A DNA stretch of 64,000 nt. Source: Thermoleophilaceae bacterium. Its GTDB lineage: Bacteria; Actinomycetota; Thermoleophilia; Solirubrobacterales; Thermoleophilaceae. The notes beneath the pieces are model-generated. The model did not search any database. It saw only the letters and a program-made list of their open reading frames with translations, and had not been told where the DNA came from. Below are positions 25,566 through 34,436 of this stretch, in pieces. How positions within the stretch are numbered: the first letter of the stretch is position 1; every line of letters starts with the position of its first letter. The stretch is from contig JAUJNZ010000002.1 of NCBI GenBank assembly GCA_030447905.1, positions 8,261 through 72,260 on the forward strand, read 5' to 3'. The position numbers and the translations under genes were made by a program.

Positions 25566-26444
25566 TCAGGCCGCCGCCCCCGACAGCTCGGCCGCCACCT
25601 CGGCCACCTCGCTGGGCGTGCGTCCCACGCGCACGCCCTGGGCCTCGAGCGCCTCGGCCTTGGCCTGCGCGGTCCCGCTCGAGCCCGAGACGATCGCGCC
25701 CGCGTGTCCCATGGTCTTGCCCGGCGGCGCGGTGAAGCCCGCGATGTAGGCGACGACCGGCTTCGAGACGTGCTCGGCGACGTAGTCGGCGGTGCGCTCC
25801 TCCTCGTCGCCTCCGATCTCGCCGCACATGACGATCAGCTTGGTGTCGGGGTCGTCCTCGAACAGGGCGATCACGTCGATGAACGAGGACCCGACGATCG
25901 GGTCGCCGCCGATGCCGACGATCGTCGAGTTGCCGAAGCCGCGCCCGGCGAGCTCATTGCCGATCTGGTAGGTGAGCGTGCCCGAGCGCGAGACGAGGCC
26001 GACGCCGCCTTGCGAGAAGAAGTGGGCGGGGATGATGCCCACGTTGGCCTGTCCGGGCGACAGCACGCCGGGGCAGTTGGGTCCGACCAGGCGCGTCCGG
26101 CCGCGGCGCAGGTGGGTGTAGACGCGCATCATGTCGTGCGCGGGGATCCCCTCGGTGATGCAGACCACGAGCTCCACGCCCGCGTCGGCGACCTCGAGGA
26201 TCGAGTCGGCGGCAAAGCGCGCGGGCACGAAGACCATGCTCGTGTTCGCGCCGGTCTCGGCGACCGCCTCGTGCACGGTGTCGAAGATCGGGACGCCGTC
26301 GACGTCCCCCCCGCCCTTGCCGGGCGTCACCCCGGCCACGAGATCGGTGCCGTAGCGACGGTTGCTCAGTCCGTGAAAGCTCCCCTCCCGGCCCGTGAGG
26401 CCGCAGACCACGAGCTTCGTCTCCGAGCCGATGAGGATGCTCAT
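25566..26444 (-). CDS. sucD: succinate-CoA ligase subunit alpha
   Basis: The 292-residue subunit has the CoA-binding N-terminal Rossmann domain (CGLTGREGSFHGL, near residue 14), LVGPNCPGVLSPG near residue 117 and the phosphohistidine loop MGHAGAIVSGSSGTAQAK near residue 240. It forms succinyl-phosphate and then succinyl-CoA (or the reverse) in the TCA cycle, together with SucC. The ATG overlaps the sucC stop by four bases. Confidence 0.95.
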   Translation of the reverse strand: MSILIGSETKLVVCGLTGREGSFHGLSNRRYGTDLVAGVTPGKGGGDVDGVPIFDTVHEAVAETGANTSMVFVPARFAADSILEVADAGVELVVCITEGIPAHDMMRVYTHLRRGRTRLVGPNCPGVLSPGQANVGIIPAHFFSQGGVGLVSRSGTLTYQIGNELAGRGFGNSTIVGIGGDPIVGSSFIDVIALFEDDPDTKLIVMCGEIGGDEEERTADYVAEHVSKPVVAYIAGFTAPPGKTMGHAGAIVSGSSGTAQAKAEALEAQGVRVGRTPSEVAEVAAELSGAAA

Positions 26445-27622
26445 CGCGCCGGCTCCCCCCCTTGGGCCGACGGACCGCCGCCCTCGCCTGCGAGCTCGAC
26501 GACCCTCGCCGCCGCCTCGAGCATGGTCTTCTCGACTTGGACGTTCGGAAGCTCGGCCTCGCCGAGGACCCGGCGCCCCTCCTCGTCGTTGGTCCCGTCG
26601 AGGCGGACCACGAACGGGACCGTCACGTCGATCTGCCCAAACGCGGTCACGAGCCCGTTCGCGACCTCGTCGCAGCGCGTGATCCCGCCGAAGATGTTGA
26701 ACAGGACGGCGTCGACCCTGTCGTCGGAGACGATGACCTCGACCGCGTCGACGATCGCCTCGGCGCGCGACCCACCGCCGGCGTCCAGGAAGTTGGCCGG
26801 GCGGCCGCCCGCCTGAGCGACGACGTCGAGGGTCGACATGACCAGTCCCGCCCCGTTGCCGAGGATGCCGATGTTGCCGTCGAGCTTGACGTAGGTCAGA
26901 TCGCGCTCGCGGGCCATCTGCTCCTGCTCGTCGTCTGCGCCCGGGTTGCGCAGCGCCGCCGTCCGGGGGTGGCGATAGAGGGCGTTGCCGTCGACGGTGA
27001 CCTTGGCGTCGAGGGCGACGACCTCGCGGGCCTCGGTCACGAGCAGGGGATTGACCTCTACGAGCATCGCGTCCTCGGCGACGAAGGCCTCGTACAGGCG
27101 GGCGAGCAGGGCGCCGGTCGGGCGGATCACGTCGGCGGCGATACCGGCTTCGAAGGCCAGACGACGCCCGTGGAAGTCCTGAAAGCCCACAAGTGGGTCG
27201 ATGTGGATGCGAGCGATCGCGGCCGGATCGCGCTCGGCGATCTCCTCGACGTCCATCCCCCCCATGCGCGAGAGCATGGCCATCGGCGCCTTGGCGCCGC
27301 GGTCGATGAGGATGGCCGCGTAGTACTCCTCGGCGATCCGGGAGCCTTTCTCGACGTAGAGCTCGTGCACGGTGAAGCCCCGGATGTCCATGCCGAGGAT
27401 GGCCTCGGCGTGCCGGCGGGCCTCGTCGCGATCGTTGGCCACCTTGATGCCGCCGGCCTTGCCGCGCCCCCCGATGAGCACCTGAGCCTTGGTCACGACG
27501 GGGTAACCGAGCTCCTCGGCGGCCTCGACGGCCTCGACGACGGTCTGCGCCGGGCGACCAGCGGGCGTCGGCACGCCGTGGTCGCGAAAAAGCTGCTTGC
27601 CCTGGTATTCGAGGAGGTCCAT
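26441..27622 (-). CDS. sucC: succinate-CoA ligase subunit beta
   Basis: The 393-residue subunit begins MDLLEYQGKQLFRDHGVP, followed by an ATP-grasp domain (VLIGGRGKAGGIKVA near residue 50, LVEVNPLL near residue 192). The C-terminal domain has DGNIGILGNGAGL, FLDAGGGS and FNIFGGITRCDEVA. It binds nucleotide and joins SucD. sucC and sucD overlap (ATGA), a coupled TCA-cycle operon. Confidence 0.95.
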   Translation of the reverse strand: MDLLEYQGKQLFRDHGVPTPAGRPAQTVVEAVEAAEELGYPVVTKAQVLIGGRGKAGGIKVANDRDEARRHAEAILGMDIRGFTVHELYVEKGSRIAEEYYAAILIDRGAKAPMAMLSRMGGMDVEEIAERDPAAIARIHIDPLVGFQDFHGRRLAFEAGIAADVIRPTGALLARLYEAFVAEDAMLVEVNPLLVTEAREVVALDAKVTVDGNALYRHPRTAALRNPGADDEQEQMARERDLTYVKLDGNIGILGNGAGLVMSTLDVVAQAGGRPANFLDAGGGSRAEAIVDAVEVIVSDDRVDAVLFNIFGGITRCDEVANGLVTAFGQIDVTVPFVVRLDGTNDEEGRRVLGEAELPNVQVEKTMLEAAARVVELAGEGGGPSAQGGEPAR

Positions 27623-27713
27623 CGAAGACTTAGAATGGCGGGGCGCGGTGCCCGCAGGCGAGCCGGGCGGCGGCGCACCCTATCGAACCCTCGCAGCAAG
27701 CCCCAGGAGACCC

Positions 27714-28394
27714 GTGCCCCTCCCCAAGAACGTCAAATTCGTGACCCTCGACGTCTACGGGACCTTGATCGACTGGGAGGCCGGCGCCTACGACGCTTTC
27801 CAGAAGGAAGCCGACCGCGAGGGTCTGACGGTCGACCGTCCGGCGCTCTTGCCGTTGTTCGTCGGCATCCAGCACGAAATCGAGCGCGGCTCGTACGAGC
27901 TCTACGCCGAGGTCATGCGGCGCACCGCGGTTCGGACGGCCAACGACCTCGGCTGGGACATCGAGCCGTCGCGCGCGCGCTTCCTGCCCGAGAGCATCCC
28001 GCGCTGGCCGCCCTTCCGAGAGGCCAACGCCCAGCTCGAGCGCCTGCAGAAGCATTTCTCGATCGGCCTGCTCTCGAACATCGACGACAAGCTGCTCGGG
28101 GTCACCCGCCGCCACCTGCGGGTCGACTTCGACCTCGTGGTCACCGCCCAGCAGGTCCGCGGCTACAAGCCCGACCCTGCCCACTTCAAGGAGTGCGCCC
28201 GACGGATCGACGGCAAGCGCGGGTGGGTCCACATCGCGAGCGGCTACGACACCGATGTCGAGCCCTGCCTCAAGGAGAGGATCCCGGTGATCTGGGTCAA
28301 CCGCGCGGGTCAGAAGCTCGATCCGGGTCAGAAGAAGCCGACCGCGGAGGTCAAGAACCTGCGCGAGGCGGTCAAGCTGCTCGGCGCGGGGTGA
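27714..28394 (+). CDS. HAD-family hydrolase, haloacid-dehalogenase type II-like
   Basis: The 226-residue protein has DVYGTLIDW with the nucleophile Asp near residue 12, SNIDD (motif II) near residue 120, GYKPDP with the motif III Lys near residue 146, and ASGYDTDVEPCL (motif IV) near residue 173. The helical cap and motif forms match L-2-haloacid dehalogenases and related phosphatases. The reaction is uncertain. The GTG at 27714 follows an AGGAGA ribosome site. Confidence 0.8.
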   Translation: MPLPKNVKFVTLDVYGTLIDWEAGAYDAFQKEADREGLTVDRPALLPLFVGIQHEIERGSYELYAEVMRRTAVRTANDLGWDIEPSRARFLPESIPRWPPFREANAQLERLQKHFSIGLLSNIDDKLLGVTRRHLRVDFDLVVTAQQVRGYKPDPAHFKECARRIDGKRGWVHIASGYDTDVEPCLKERIPVIWVNRAGQKLDPGQKKPTAEVKNLREAVKLLGAG

Positions 28395-28439
28395 GGCCGC
28401 GCAGGGGCCGGCGCGGGCCGAGGGGCGAGTGAGGGCGCG

Positions 28440-29231
28440 ATGCGCGTGGTCGCGGTGCACCCGGACGCGCTCGTGGTCACGAGCCGGATGTGGCAGACGA
28501 ACGCCGTCCTCCTGCGGGGCGGGCGCGGAGAGGGCGCCGCCGAGGCCATGCTCGTCGACTCGCCGTACTTCCCGGACGAGCTCGACGCCCTGCCCGCGCT
28601 CGGGCGCGAGACCGGCTTCGAGGTCGAGGCCCTGGTCGCGACCCACGCGGACTTCGACCACCTGCTGGGGCGGCTCGCGTTCCCGGGTCTAGCGCTCGGG
28701 GTCGGCGCGGCGACGGCGCAGCGGCTGCAGGCCGAGCCGGGCGCGGCGCAGCGCGAGCTGCGCGAAGCCGACGGCGACCACTACGTTCACCGCGAACGGC
28801 CACTCCAGCTCGGAGCCGTGCAGGAGCTTCCGGTCCCCGGGCGGCTGGAGCTCGGCGAGGAGGAGCTAGAGCTTCACCCCGCGGGCGGCCACACCGCCGA
28901 CGGAATAGCCATCCTTGCTCGCCACGCCGGCGTGCTCCTGAGCGGCGACTACCTCTCGGACGTCGAGCTCCCCGTCATCTCTCCCGGCGGCTCGCTCGAG
29001 GACTACCGCGCTACCCTGGCGCGGCTAGCGCCGCTGGTCGAGGCGGCGGAGCGGACCGTGCCCGGGCACGGGTCCCCGCACGATCGCGACCGCGCGCTGC
29101 GCGTGCTCGACGAGGACGTCGACTACCTCGATGCCCTGGAGCGGGGAGAGCGACGCCCGCAGATGCCGGCGGGTCGCGACTCCCCCCGCCAGCGACGGAT
29201 ACACGGCGAGAACCTCGCCGCCCGCGGGTAG
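28440..29231 (+). CDS. metallo-beta-lactamase-fold hydrolase
   Basis: The 263-residue protein carries the zinc motif THADFDH (THxxxDH form) near residue 68, HPAGGHTADG near residue 144, SGDYLSD near residue 165 and a late PGHGSPHD near residue 213. These are the MBL-fold metal ligands in order. Substrates in this superfamily are thioesters, lactones, phosphodiesters and sulfur compounds; none can be selected. It begins 45 bp after the HAD gene and is probably co-transcribed. Confidence 0.85.
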   Translation: MRVVAVHPDALVVTSRMWQTNAVLLRGGRGEGAAEAMLVDSPYFPDELDALPALGRETGFEVEALVATHADFDHLLGRLAFPGLALGVGAATAQRLQAEPGAAQRELREADGDHYVHRERPLQLGAVQELPVPGRLELGEEELELHPAGGHTADGIAILARHAGVLLSGDYLSDVELPVISPGGSLEDYRATLARLAPLVEAAERTVPGHGSPHDRDRALRVLDEDVDYLDALERGERRPQMPAGRDSPRQRRIHGENLAARG

Positions 29232-29237
29232 GTGCGG

Positions 29238-29672
29238 CTACCGCCTCCGCCTCAGCCAGCGGATCACGAGTCCCGCCGCGAGAGCACCGACCACGGCCGC
29301 GGGCACAGGGTTGTCCCTGGCCTGCTGCTGAACCTGGCCGAGAGCATCCCGAGCCTGCTCTGGCGTTGCTTGGCGGACCCTCTCGCGAGCCTCTTCCGCC
29401 TTGGCCTTCGCCTCTTCTTGTCCCTGCCGAAGCTGTTGCTTGCGTTCGTCGACCTCTCGCTGGGCCTGCGCCTTGACGTCTGCCTTCTCGGCTACCGCCT
29501 CGACGGTGTCGCCAAGCTCCTCGCGCGTCTCACGTATCTCCTGGCGCAGCTGCTCCGATTCGGTCGGGGGCCCTCCGCCTGGCGTCGTGTCCCCCGGGGC
29601 AGGGACTGCGTTCACATCGGATTGCTCGAAGGCCCGTCCTGGTTGGTCATCCCCACGCTCCTGCTGACTCAT
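29238..29672 (-). CDS. DUF3618-type membrane-anchored coiled-coil protein
   Basis: The 144-residue protein has a disordered N-terminus, the DUF3618 core LRQEIRETREELGDTVEAV near residue 43, a long K/E/Q/A-rich amphipathic coiled coil, and one C-terminal membrane helix (PAAVVGALAAGLVIRWLRRR). Such proteins pair with holin-like partners in actinobacteria, with unknown role. The ATG at 29672 overlaps the stop of the upstream membrane-protein gene (ATGA). Confidence 0.8.
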   Translation of the reverse strand: MSQQERGDDQPGRAFEQSDVNAVPAPGDTTPGGGPPTESEQLRQEIRETREELGDTVEAVAEKADVKAQAQREVDERKQQLRQGQEEAKAKAEEARERVRQATPEQARDALGQVQQQARDNPVPAAVVGALAAGLVIRWLRRRR

Positions 29673-30070
29673 CTGCGGCCTCGCTGCTTGACTTCGTCGA
29701 TGTCGCGTTGCGTGCTTTCCATCGCCTGCTCGGGCACCGGCGGCGTCGCCTGGTCGATCTGCTTCTTGCCCGACAGGGCCAAGACCCCGGCCACCGCGAA
29801 CAGCAGCGCCGCCACGATCAGTGCGGCCGCCCACCCGGGAACCGCCAGCGCCAGCGCCAGGATCGCCGCGATGACGAGCGCTCCCAGCCCGTACAGCGCC
29901 AGCAGGCCGCCGCCGCCGAAGAGGCCGGCGCTGATGCCGGCGTGCTTTCCCTTCTCCCGCAGCTCGACCTGGGCGAGGCGGATCTCCTGGCGCACGAGAG
30001 TCGCCGTCTGCTCGGAAGCCTGACGGACGAGGTCGGCCATCGACTGGTCGGTTGGCTGGTTCTGGGCCAC
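29669..30070 (-). CDS. phage-holin-family (DUF1469) membrane protein
   Basis: The 133-residue protein has the family N-terminus LVRQASEQTATLVRQEIRLAQVE followed by two membrane helices (LLALYGLGALVIAAILALAL and WAAALIVAALLFAVAGVLAL). This is the Actinobacteria holin superfamily III pattern, not a lysis protein as far as known. GTG 30070 is chosen; ATG 30115 would add 15 residues. It is coupled to the DUF3618 gene. Confidence 0.8.
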   Translation of the reverse strand: MAQNQPTDQSMADLVRQASEQTATLVRQEIRLAQVELREKGKHAGISAGLFGGGGLLALYGLGALVIAAILALALAVPGWAAALIVAALLFAVAGVLALSGKKQIDQATPPVPEQAMESTQRDIDEVKQRGRR

Positions 30071-30159
30071 GATCGCGGTTCCCCTGTTGCAGGCTGTCCG
30101 CCCGCTCGAGGTCATAAACCTACGGAGGGTCCGCCCGTTCCAGCGCGCTCTGGATGACC

Positions 30160-31941
30160 CTACTTGATGACCGCGATCCTCTCGCCCGTCGACACCGACC
30201 CGCCCTCGCTCACCGCGAGCTCCTCGACCGTCCCAGCTCGGTGCGCGGTGATCTCGTTCTCCATCTTCATGGCCTCGATCACGCAGACCAGCGCGCCCTC
30301 CTCGACCTCGGCGCCCTGCTCGACGTCCACGCGCAGGATGGTGCCCTGCAGCGGCGAGGTCAGGTCCTCGGCCGATCCTCCGCCTCCCTCGTCGTTGCCG
30401 CGATCGCGCCGGCGCGGCGGCTTGCGCGTCGCGCCCGCCCCGCTCGCCGAATCCGCCCCGTTGGGCAGCGGCGGGGGGCCGATCACCTTGACGTCGAAGC
30501 GGCGTCCGGAGACCTCGACCGCGTAGGAGCGCTCGAGCTTCTCCTCTTCCTCCTCGCCCTCGTCGGCGGCGGGCTCGGCCGGCGGCTCCGCCAGGCCGGC
30601 GAGCCATTCCGGGTCCTCGACGAGGTCGCGGCAGGTCTCGGCTCGGCGCCACTGGTCGGTGCCGAGCAGCGCGGCGTGGAAGGGGATCAGCGTGGTCAGG
30701 TCGCCGACCTCGAACTCTCGTAGCGCGCGGCGCATGCGGTTGGTCGATGCCTCCCGGTCGACGTCCCAGACGACCAGCTTGGCCACCATCGCGTCGTACA
30801 GCGGCGAGACCTCGCCGCCGGCCTCGACGCCCGAGTCGACCCGCACGAACGGCCCGGAGGGCTCGCGGTAGGAGCCGATCGTCCCCGGCCCGGGCTCGAA
30901 CCGCTTCGAGGCGTCCTCGGCGTTGATCCGGCACTCGATCGAGTGCCCGCGCAGCTCGACCTCCTCCTGGCCGAAGCCGAGCTCCTCGCCGGCGGCGATC
31001 TTGATCTGCTCGCGGACGATGTCGATGCCGGTGACCATCTCGGTCACGGGGTGCTCGACCTGCACGCGCGTGTTCATCTCGAGGAAGAAGTACTCGTCGT
31101 CCTGGAGCAGCCCCTCGACGGTGCCGGCCGACCGGTACCCGACGGCGCGCGCGGCGTTGACGCCGATCTCGCCGAGCCGGTCGCGCAGCTCGGGCGAGAC
31201 GGCGGGCGCGGGCGACTCCTCGATCAGCTTCTGGTGGCGGCGCTGCACCGAGCAGTCGCGCTCGTAGAGGTGAATGACGTTCCCGTGGGAGTCGGCGAGG
31301 ACCTGGACCTCGACGTGGCGGGGGTCGGGCAGGTAGCGCTCGAGGTAGACGGTCGCGTTCCCGAAGAACTTCTCCCCCTCGCGCGCGGCCCCTTCGAAAG
31401 CCTCCTCGAGCTCGTCCTCGGACTCGGCGACGCGAAAGCCCTTGCCGCCGCCGCCGCCCACGGCCTTGATCGCCACCGGATAGCCGGTCTCCTCGTCGAC
31501 GATCTTGCGCGCGTCCTCGACCGAATCGACCGGGTCGGTGGTGCCGGGCACGATCGGGACGCCGGCGTCGCGCATGAGCTCGCGCGAGCTGGTCTTCGAG
31601 CCCATGGAGTCGATGGCATCCGGTGGTGGGCCGATGAAGACGATCCCCGCCTCGTCGCAGGCGCGAGCGAAGGCGGAGTCCTCGGCGAGGAAGCCATAGC
31701 CGGGGTGGATCGCCTCGGCGCCGGCTCGCTGGGCAACGTCGAGGATCTTATCCACGGCCAGATAGCTCTCCGAGGCCTCTCCCGGACCGAGCAGGTAGGA
31801 CTCGTCGCCGCGGCGGGCATGCGGGGTGTCGCGGTCGGGCTCCGAGTAGACGGCGACCGTTCCCACGCCGAGCTCTTCGAGTGAGCGCATGACGCGGACG
31901 GCGATCTCGCCGCGGTTGGCTACCAGCACCTTGGAGAACAT
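30160..31941 (-). CDS. acyl-CoA carboxylase alpha subunit (biotin carboxylase + BCCP)
   Basis: The 593-residue protein has an N-terminal biotin carboxylase: KVLVANRGEIAVRVMRS, IHPGYGFLAED near residue 78, ATP-grasp AIKAVGGGGGKGFRV near residue 157, EMNTRVQVEHPVTE near residue 294. A variable linker and a C-terminal biotinyl domain with VIEAMKMENEI (biotinylated Lys) follow. It carboxylates biotin for acetyl-, propionyl- or longer acyl-CoA carboxylation. TAAGCT lies nine nt before the ATG. No beta (carboxyltransferase) gene is adjacent, so the partner is elsewhere. Confidence 0.93.
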   Translation of the reverse strand: MFSKVLVANRGEIAVRVMRSLEELGVGTVAVYSEPDRDTPHARRGDESYLLGPGEASESYLAVDKILDVAQRAGAEAIHPGYGFLAEDSAFARACDEAGIVFIGPPPDAIDSMGSKTSSRELMRDAGVPIVPGTTDPVDSVEDARKIVDEETGYPVAIKAVGGGGGKGFRVAESEDELEEAFEGAAREGEKFFGNATVYLERYLPDPRHVEVQVLADSHGNVIHLYERDCSVQRRHQKLIEESPAPAVSPELRDRLGEIGVNAARAVGYRSAGTVEGLLQDDEYFFLEMNTRVQVEHPVTEMVTGIDIVREQIKIAAGEELGFGQEEVELRGHSIECRINAEDASKRFEPGPGTIGSYREPSGPFVRVDSGVEAGGEVSPLYDAMVAKLVVWDVDREASTNRMRRALREFEVGDLTTLIPFHAALLGTDQWRRAETCRDLVEDPEWLAGLAEPPAEPAADEGEEEEEKLERSYAVEVSGRRFDVKVIGPPPLPNGADSASGAGATRKPPRRRDRGNDEGGGGSAEDLTSPLQGTILRVDVEQGAEVEEGALVCVIEAMKMENEITAHRAGTVEELAVSEGGSVSTGERIAVIK

Positions 31942-32015
31942 CGGCGGCGCAGCTTAGTGGGTTACCCCGCGACAGGTCACGATGCCGACCCGACGGAGGA
32001 GCGATCTCTGAGCGG

Positions 32016-32927
32016 TCACAAGCTCGGGCTCGCTGGAGGCCGTCGCCTGAGAAGTCGCGGTGCGAGCGTCGCGAGCACGACCAGGATGGGAACGGCGGCA
32101 AGCACGGGCGTGGGCACGTCCAAGCCGGCCTTGGTCGCGAGTCCCAGCCCGGCCCCGACGAGGACCACCCCGAGCACCGTCCGCAGCGTGCCCGGGGGGA
32201 TCCGCACCGACCAGTGGCTTCCGAGCCACACGCCGGGCACCGAGCCGACGAGCAGCGTCCCCGCCAGGGCGAAGTCGACGTTGCCCGCGACGATGTGGGC
32301 CAGGCCCGCGGCCCACAGCAGAAGCGCGGCGTGGAAGACGTCGGTGCCGACGACGCGGCGGGGCACGAGCCGAAAGGCCAGGATCAGGGCCAGGGCGATC
32401 AGGGCCCCGCTGCCCGCCGAGGTCACGCCGAGCATGAAGCCCACGAACACGCCGATCGCGACCGCCGCGGCCTTGTGGCGGCGCTCGAGCGGCAACTCGT
32501 CGCGCTCGCTCTCGGCGAGCCCCTTGAAGAACAGGGCGCGAGCCAGGGTGACGACGCCCGTGAACAGGATCGCCCCGGCGAGCACCGCCAGCAGCGTCGC
32601 GTCGAACGACGCGCCGGCGGCTCGCTCGAGCGCTGCCAGGACGTAGACGCCGCCGACCGCGGCCGGCACCGACCCGAGCGCCATCCAGGTCGAGAGCGAT
32701 ACGTCGACGGTGCCCTGGCGGAGGTGCTTGATGCCGCCGACCGTCTTGGTCACGGCGGCGTAGGCCAGATCGGTGCCGATCGCGGTGACCGGCTTGACCC
32801 CGAGCGCGAGGATCAAGAGCGGGGTCATCAGAGAGCCGCCACCGATGCCGGTTAGCCCGACGAGTACCCCGACCGCGAGCCCGAAGATGACGATGTAGGG
32901 ATCCACGATCTCTCCCGGGTAAGCCAC
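32016..32927 (-). CDS. TauE/SafE-family sulfite/anion exporter
   Basis: The 303-residue protein has about eight membrane helices in two repeats. Each repeat starts with the family pattern: VGVLVGLTGIGGGSLMTPLL near residue 20 and VGFMLGVTSAGSGALIALAL near residue 160. The family exports sulfite, sulfoacetate or other organosulfur anions. It lies directly upstream of, and divergent from, the Rrf2-cysDNC locus, which supports a sulfur role. GTG 32927 or the in-frame GTG 32906 may be the start. Confidence 0.85.
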   Translation of the reverse strand: MAYPGEIVDPYIVIFGLAVGVLVGLTGIGGGSLMTPLLILALGVKPVTAIGTDLAYAAVTKTVGGIKHLRQGTVDVSLSTWMALGSVPAAVGGVYVLAALERAAGASFDATLLAVLAGAILFTGVVTLARALFFKGLAESERDELPLERRHKAAAVAIGVFVGFMLGVTSAGSGALIALALILAFRLVPRRVVGTDVFHAALLLWAAGLAHIVAGNVDFALAGTLLVGSVPGVWLGSHWSVRIPPGTLRTVLGVVLVGAGLGLATKAGLDVPTPVLAAVPILVVLATLAPRLLRRRPPASPSL

Positions 32928-33028
32928 ATTGCGCAGTGACTTGATGAGGAAGGGAGCGCACGGTAGCAGCGTTCCCCATCAAAGACCTTGACGGCGGCTC
33001 CAAGCCGGGCCTGAGCGACAATCCGTCC

Positions 33029-33483
33029 ATGCGGCTGACGGCCAAGGCGGACTACGCGGTGCGGGCGGCGGTCGAGCTCGCCGCCGCCGGCGGGGGTCCG
33101 CTCAAGCGCGACGCGCTCGCCGGCGCCCAGGACATCCCCGCCGGCTTCCTCGAGAACATCCTGCTCGACCTGCGCCAGGCCGACATCGTCCGCAGCCAGC
33201 GCGGGCCCGAGGGGGCTACTGGCTCGCCCGGCCGGCCGCGGAGATCACGGTGGCCGCCATCGTGCGCGCGGTCGAGGGACCGCTCGCCAGCGTTCGCGGG
33301 GAGCGGCCGGGGGCGCTCGCCTTCCGGGGGAGCGCCCAGCCCCTCGAGGAGCTGTGGGTGGCGGTCCGGGCGAGCCTGCGGTCGGTGCTCGAGTCGGTGA
33401 CGCTGGCCGATCTCGCCGACGGCGAGCTGCCCGAGGCGGTCGCGGCGCTCACGCGCGACCCGGACGCCTGGGCGGCCCACTGA
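33029..33483 (+). CDS. Rrf2-family transcriptional regulator (one-base gap in a G run)
   Basis: The N-terminal winged helix MRLTAKADYAVRAAVELAA and the recognition region IPAGFLENILLDLRQADIVRSQRGPEG are typical of Rrf2/CymR/IscR regulators. The frame is then lost and resumes as GYWLARPAAEITVAAIVRAV in the next frame. Adding one G to the run at 33211-33215 joins them into a normal protein of about 151 residues. No Fe-S cysteine cluster is present, so it is more CymR-like than IscR-like. It lies 47 bp upstream of cysD and is a likely regulator of the sulfate genes. Confidence 0.75.
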
Positions 33484-33530
33484 GAAGCGCCACTTCCGAA
33501 GCGCTCGCGGGCACCTATGCTTGCGGCCCC

Positions 33531-34436
33531 ATGGCCTACGAGCTGAGCCACCTGCGCACGCTCGAGTCCGAGGCGATCCACATCTTCCGCGAGGTCGCCG
33601 CGGAGCTCGAGCGCCCGGTACTGCTCTTCTCGGGCGGCAAGGACTCGATCGTCCTCCTGCGTCTGGCCGAGAAGGCCTTCTGGCCGGCGCGCTTCCCGTT
33701 TCCGGTCATGCACGTCGACACCGGCCACAACTTCCCCGAGGTGATCGAGTTTCGCGACCGCCGCGTCGAGGAGCTCGGCGCGCGGCTGGTCGTCGCCTCG
33801 GTGCAGGAGTCGATCGACTCCGGCCGGGTGCGGGAGGAGACCGGCCCGCGGGCCTCGCGCAACCGCCTTCAGACGACGACCCTGCTCGACGCCATCGCCG
33901 AGCACGGGTTCGACGCCTGCTTCGGGGGCGCGCGCCGCGACGAGGAGCGCGCCCGGGCCAAGGAGCGCATCTTCTCGTTCCGCGACGACTTCGGCCAGTG
34001 GGACCCGAAGGCCCAGCGTCCCGAGCTGTGGAACCTCTACAACGGGCGCGTCCGCAAGGGCGAGCACGTGCGCGTGTTCCCGCTCTCGAACTGGACCGAG
34101 CTCGACGTGTGGCAGTACATCGCCGAGGAGGGGCTCGCCATCCCGCCGATCTACTTCGCCCACGAGCGCGAGGTGTTCGCGCGCGACGGGATGCTCTACG
34201 CGACGAGCGACTTCGTCGAGCTGCTCCCCGAGGAGGAGCCGTTCGCCGCGTCGGTGCGCTATCGAACGGTGGGCGACATGAGCTGCACCGGCGCCGTCCG
34301 CTCGGATGCCGCGACCCTCGAGGACGTCGTCGCCGAGATCGCCGCCACGCGGATCACCGAGCGCGGCGAGACCCGCGCCGACGACCGCGTGACCGAGGCG
34401 GCGATGGAGGACCGCAAGCGCGAGGGGTACTTCTGA
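33531..34436 (+). CDS. cysD: sulfate adenylyltransferase subunit 2
   Basis: The 301-residue subunit has the PP-loop LLFSGGKDSIVLLRLAEKAF near residue 31, HVDTGHNFPEVIEFRD near residue 61, GGARRDEERARAKERIFSFRD near residue 132, and the C-terminal TGAVRSDAATLEDVV plus REGYF tail. With CysN it makes adenylyl sulfate (APS) from sulfate and ATP. TATGCT precedes the ATG by nine nt. The stop overlaps the cysN start (TGATG). Confidence 0.95.
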   Translation: MAYELSHLRTLESEAIHIFREVAAELERPVLLFSGGKDSIVLLRLAEKAFWPARFPFPVMHVDTGHNFPEVIEFRDRRVEELGARLVVASVQESIDSGRVREETGPRASRNRLQTTTLLDAIAEHGFDACFGGARRDEERARAKERIFSFRDDFGQWDPKAQRPELWNLYNGRVRKGEHVRVFPLSNWTELDVWQYIAEEGLAIPPIYFAHEREVFARDGMLYATSDFVELLPEEEPFAASVRYRTVGDMSCTGAVRSDAATLEDVVAEIAATRITERGETRADDRVTEAAMEDRKREGYF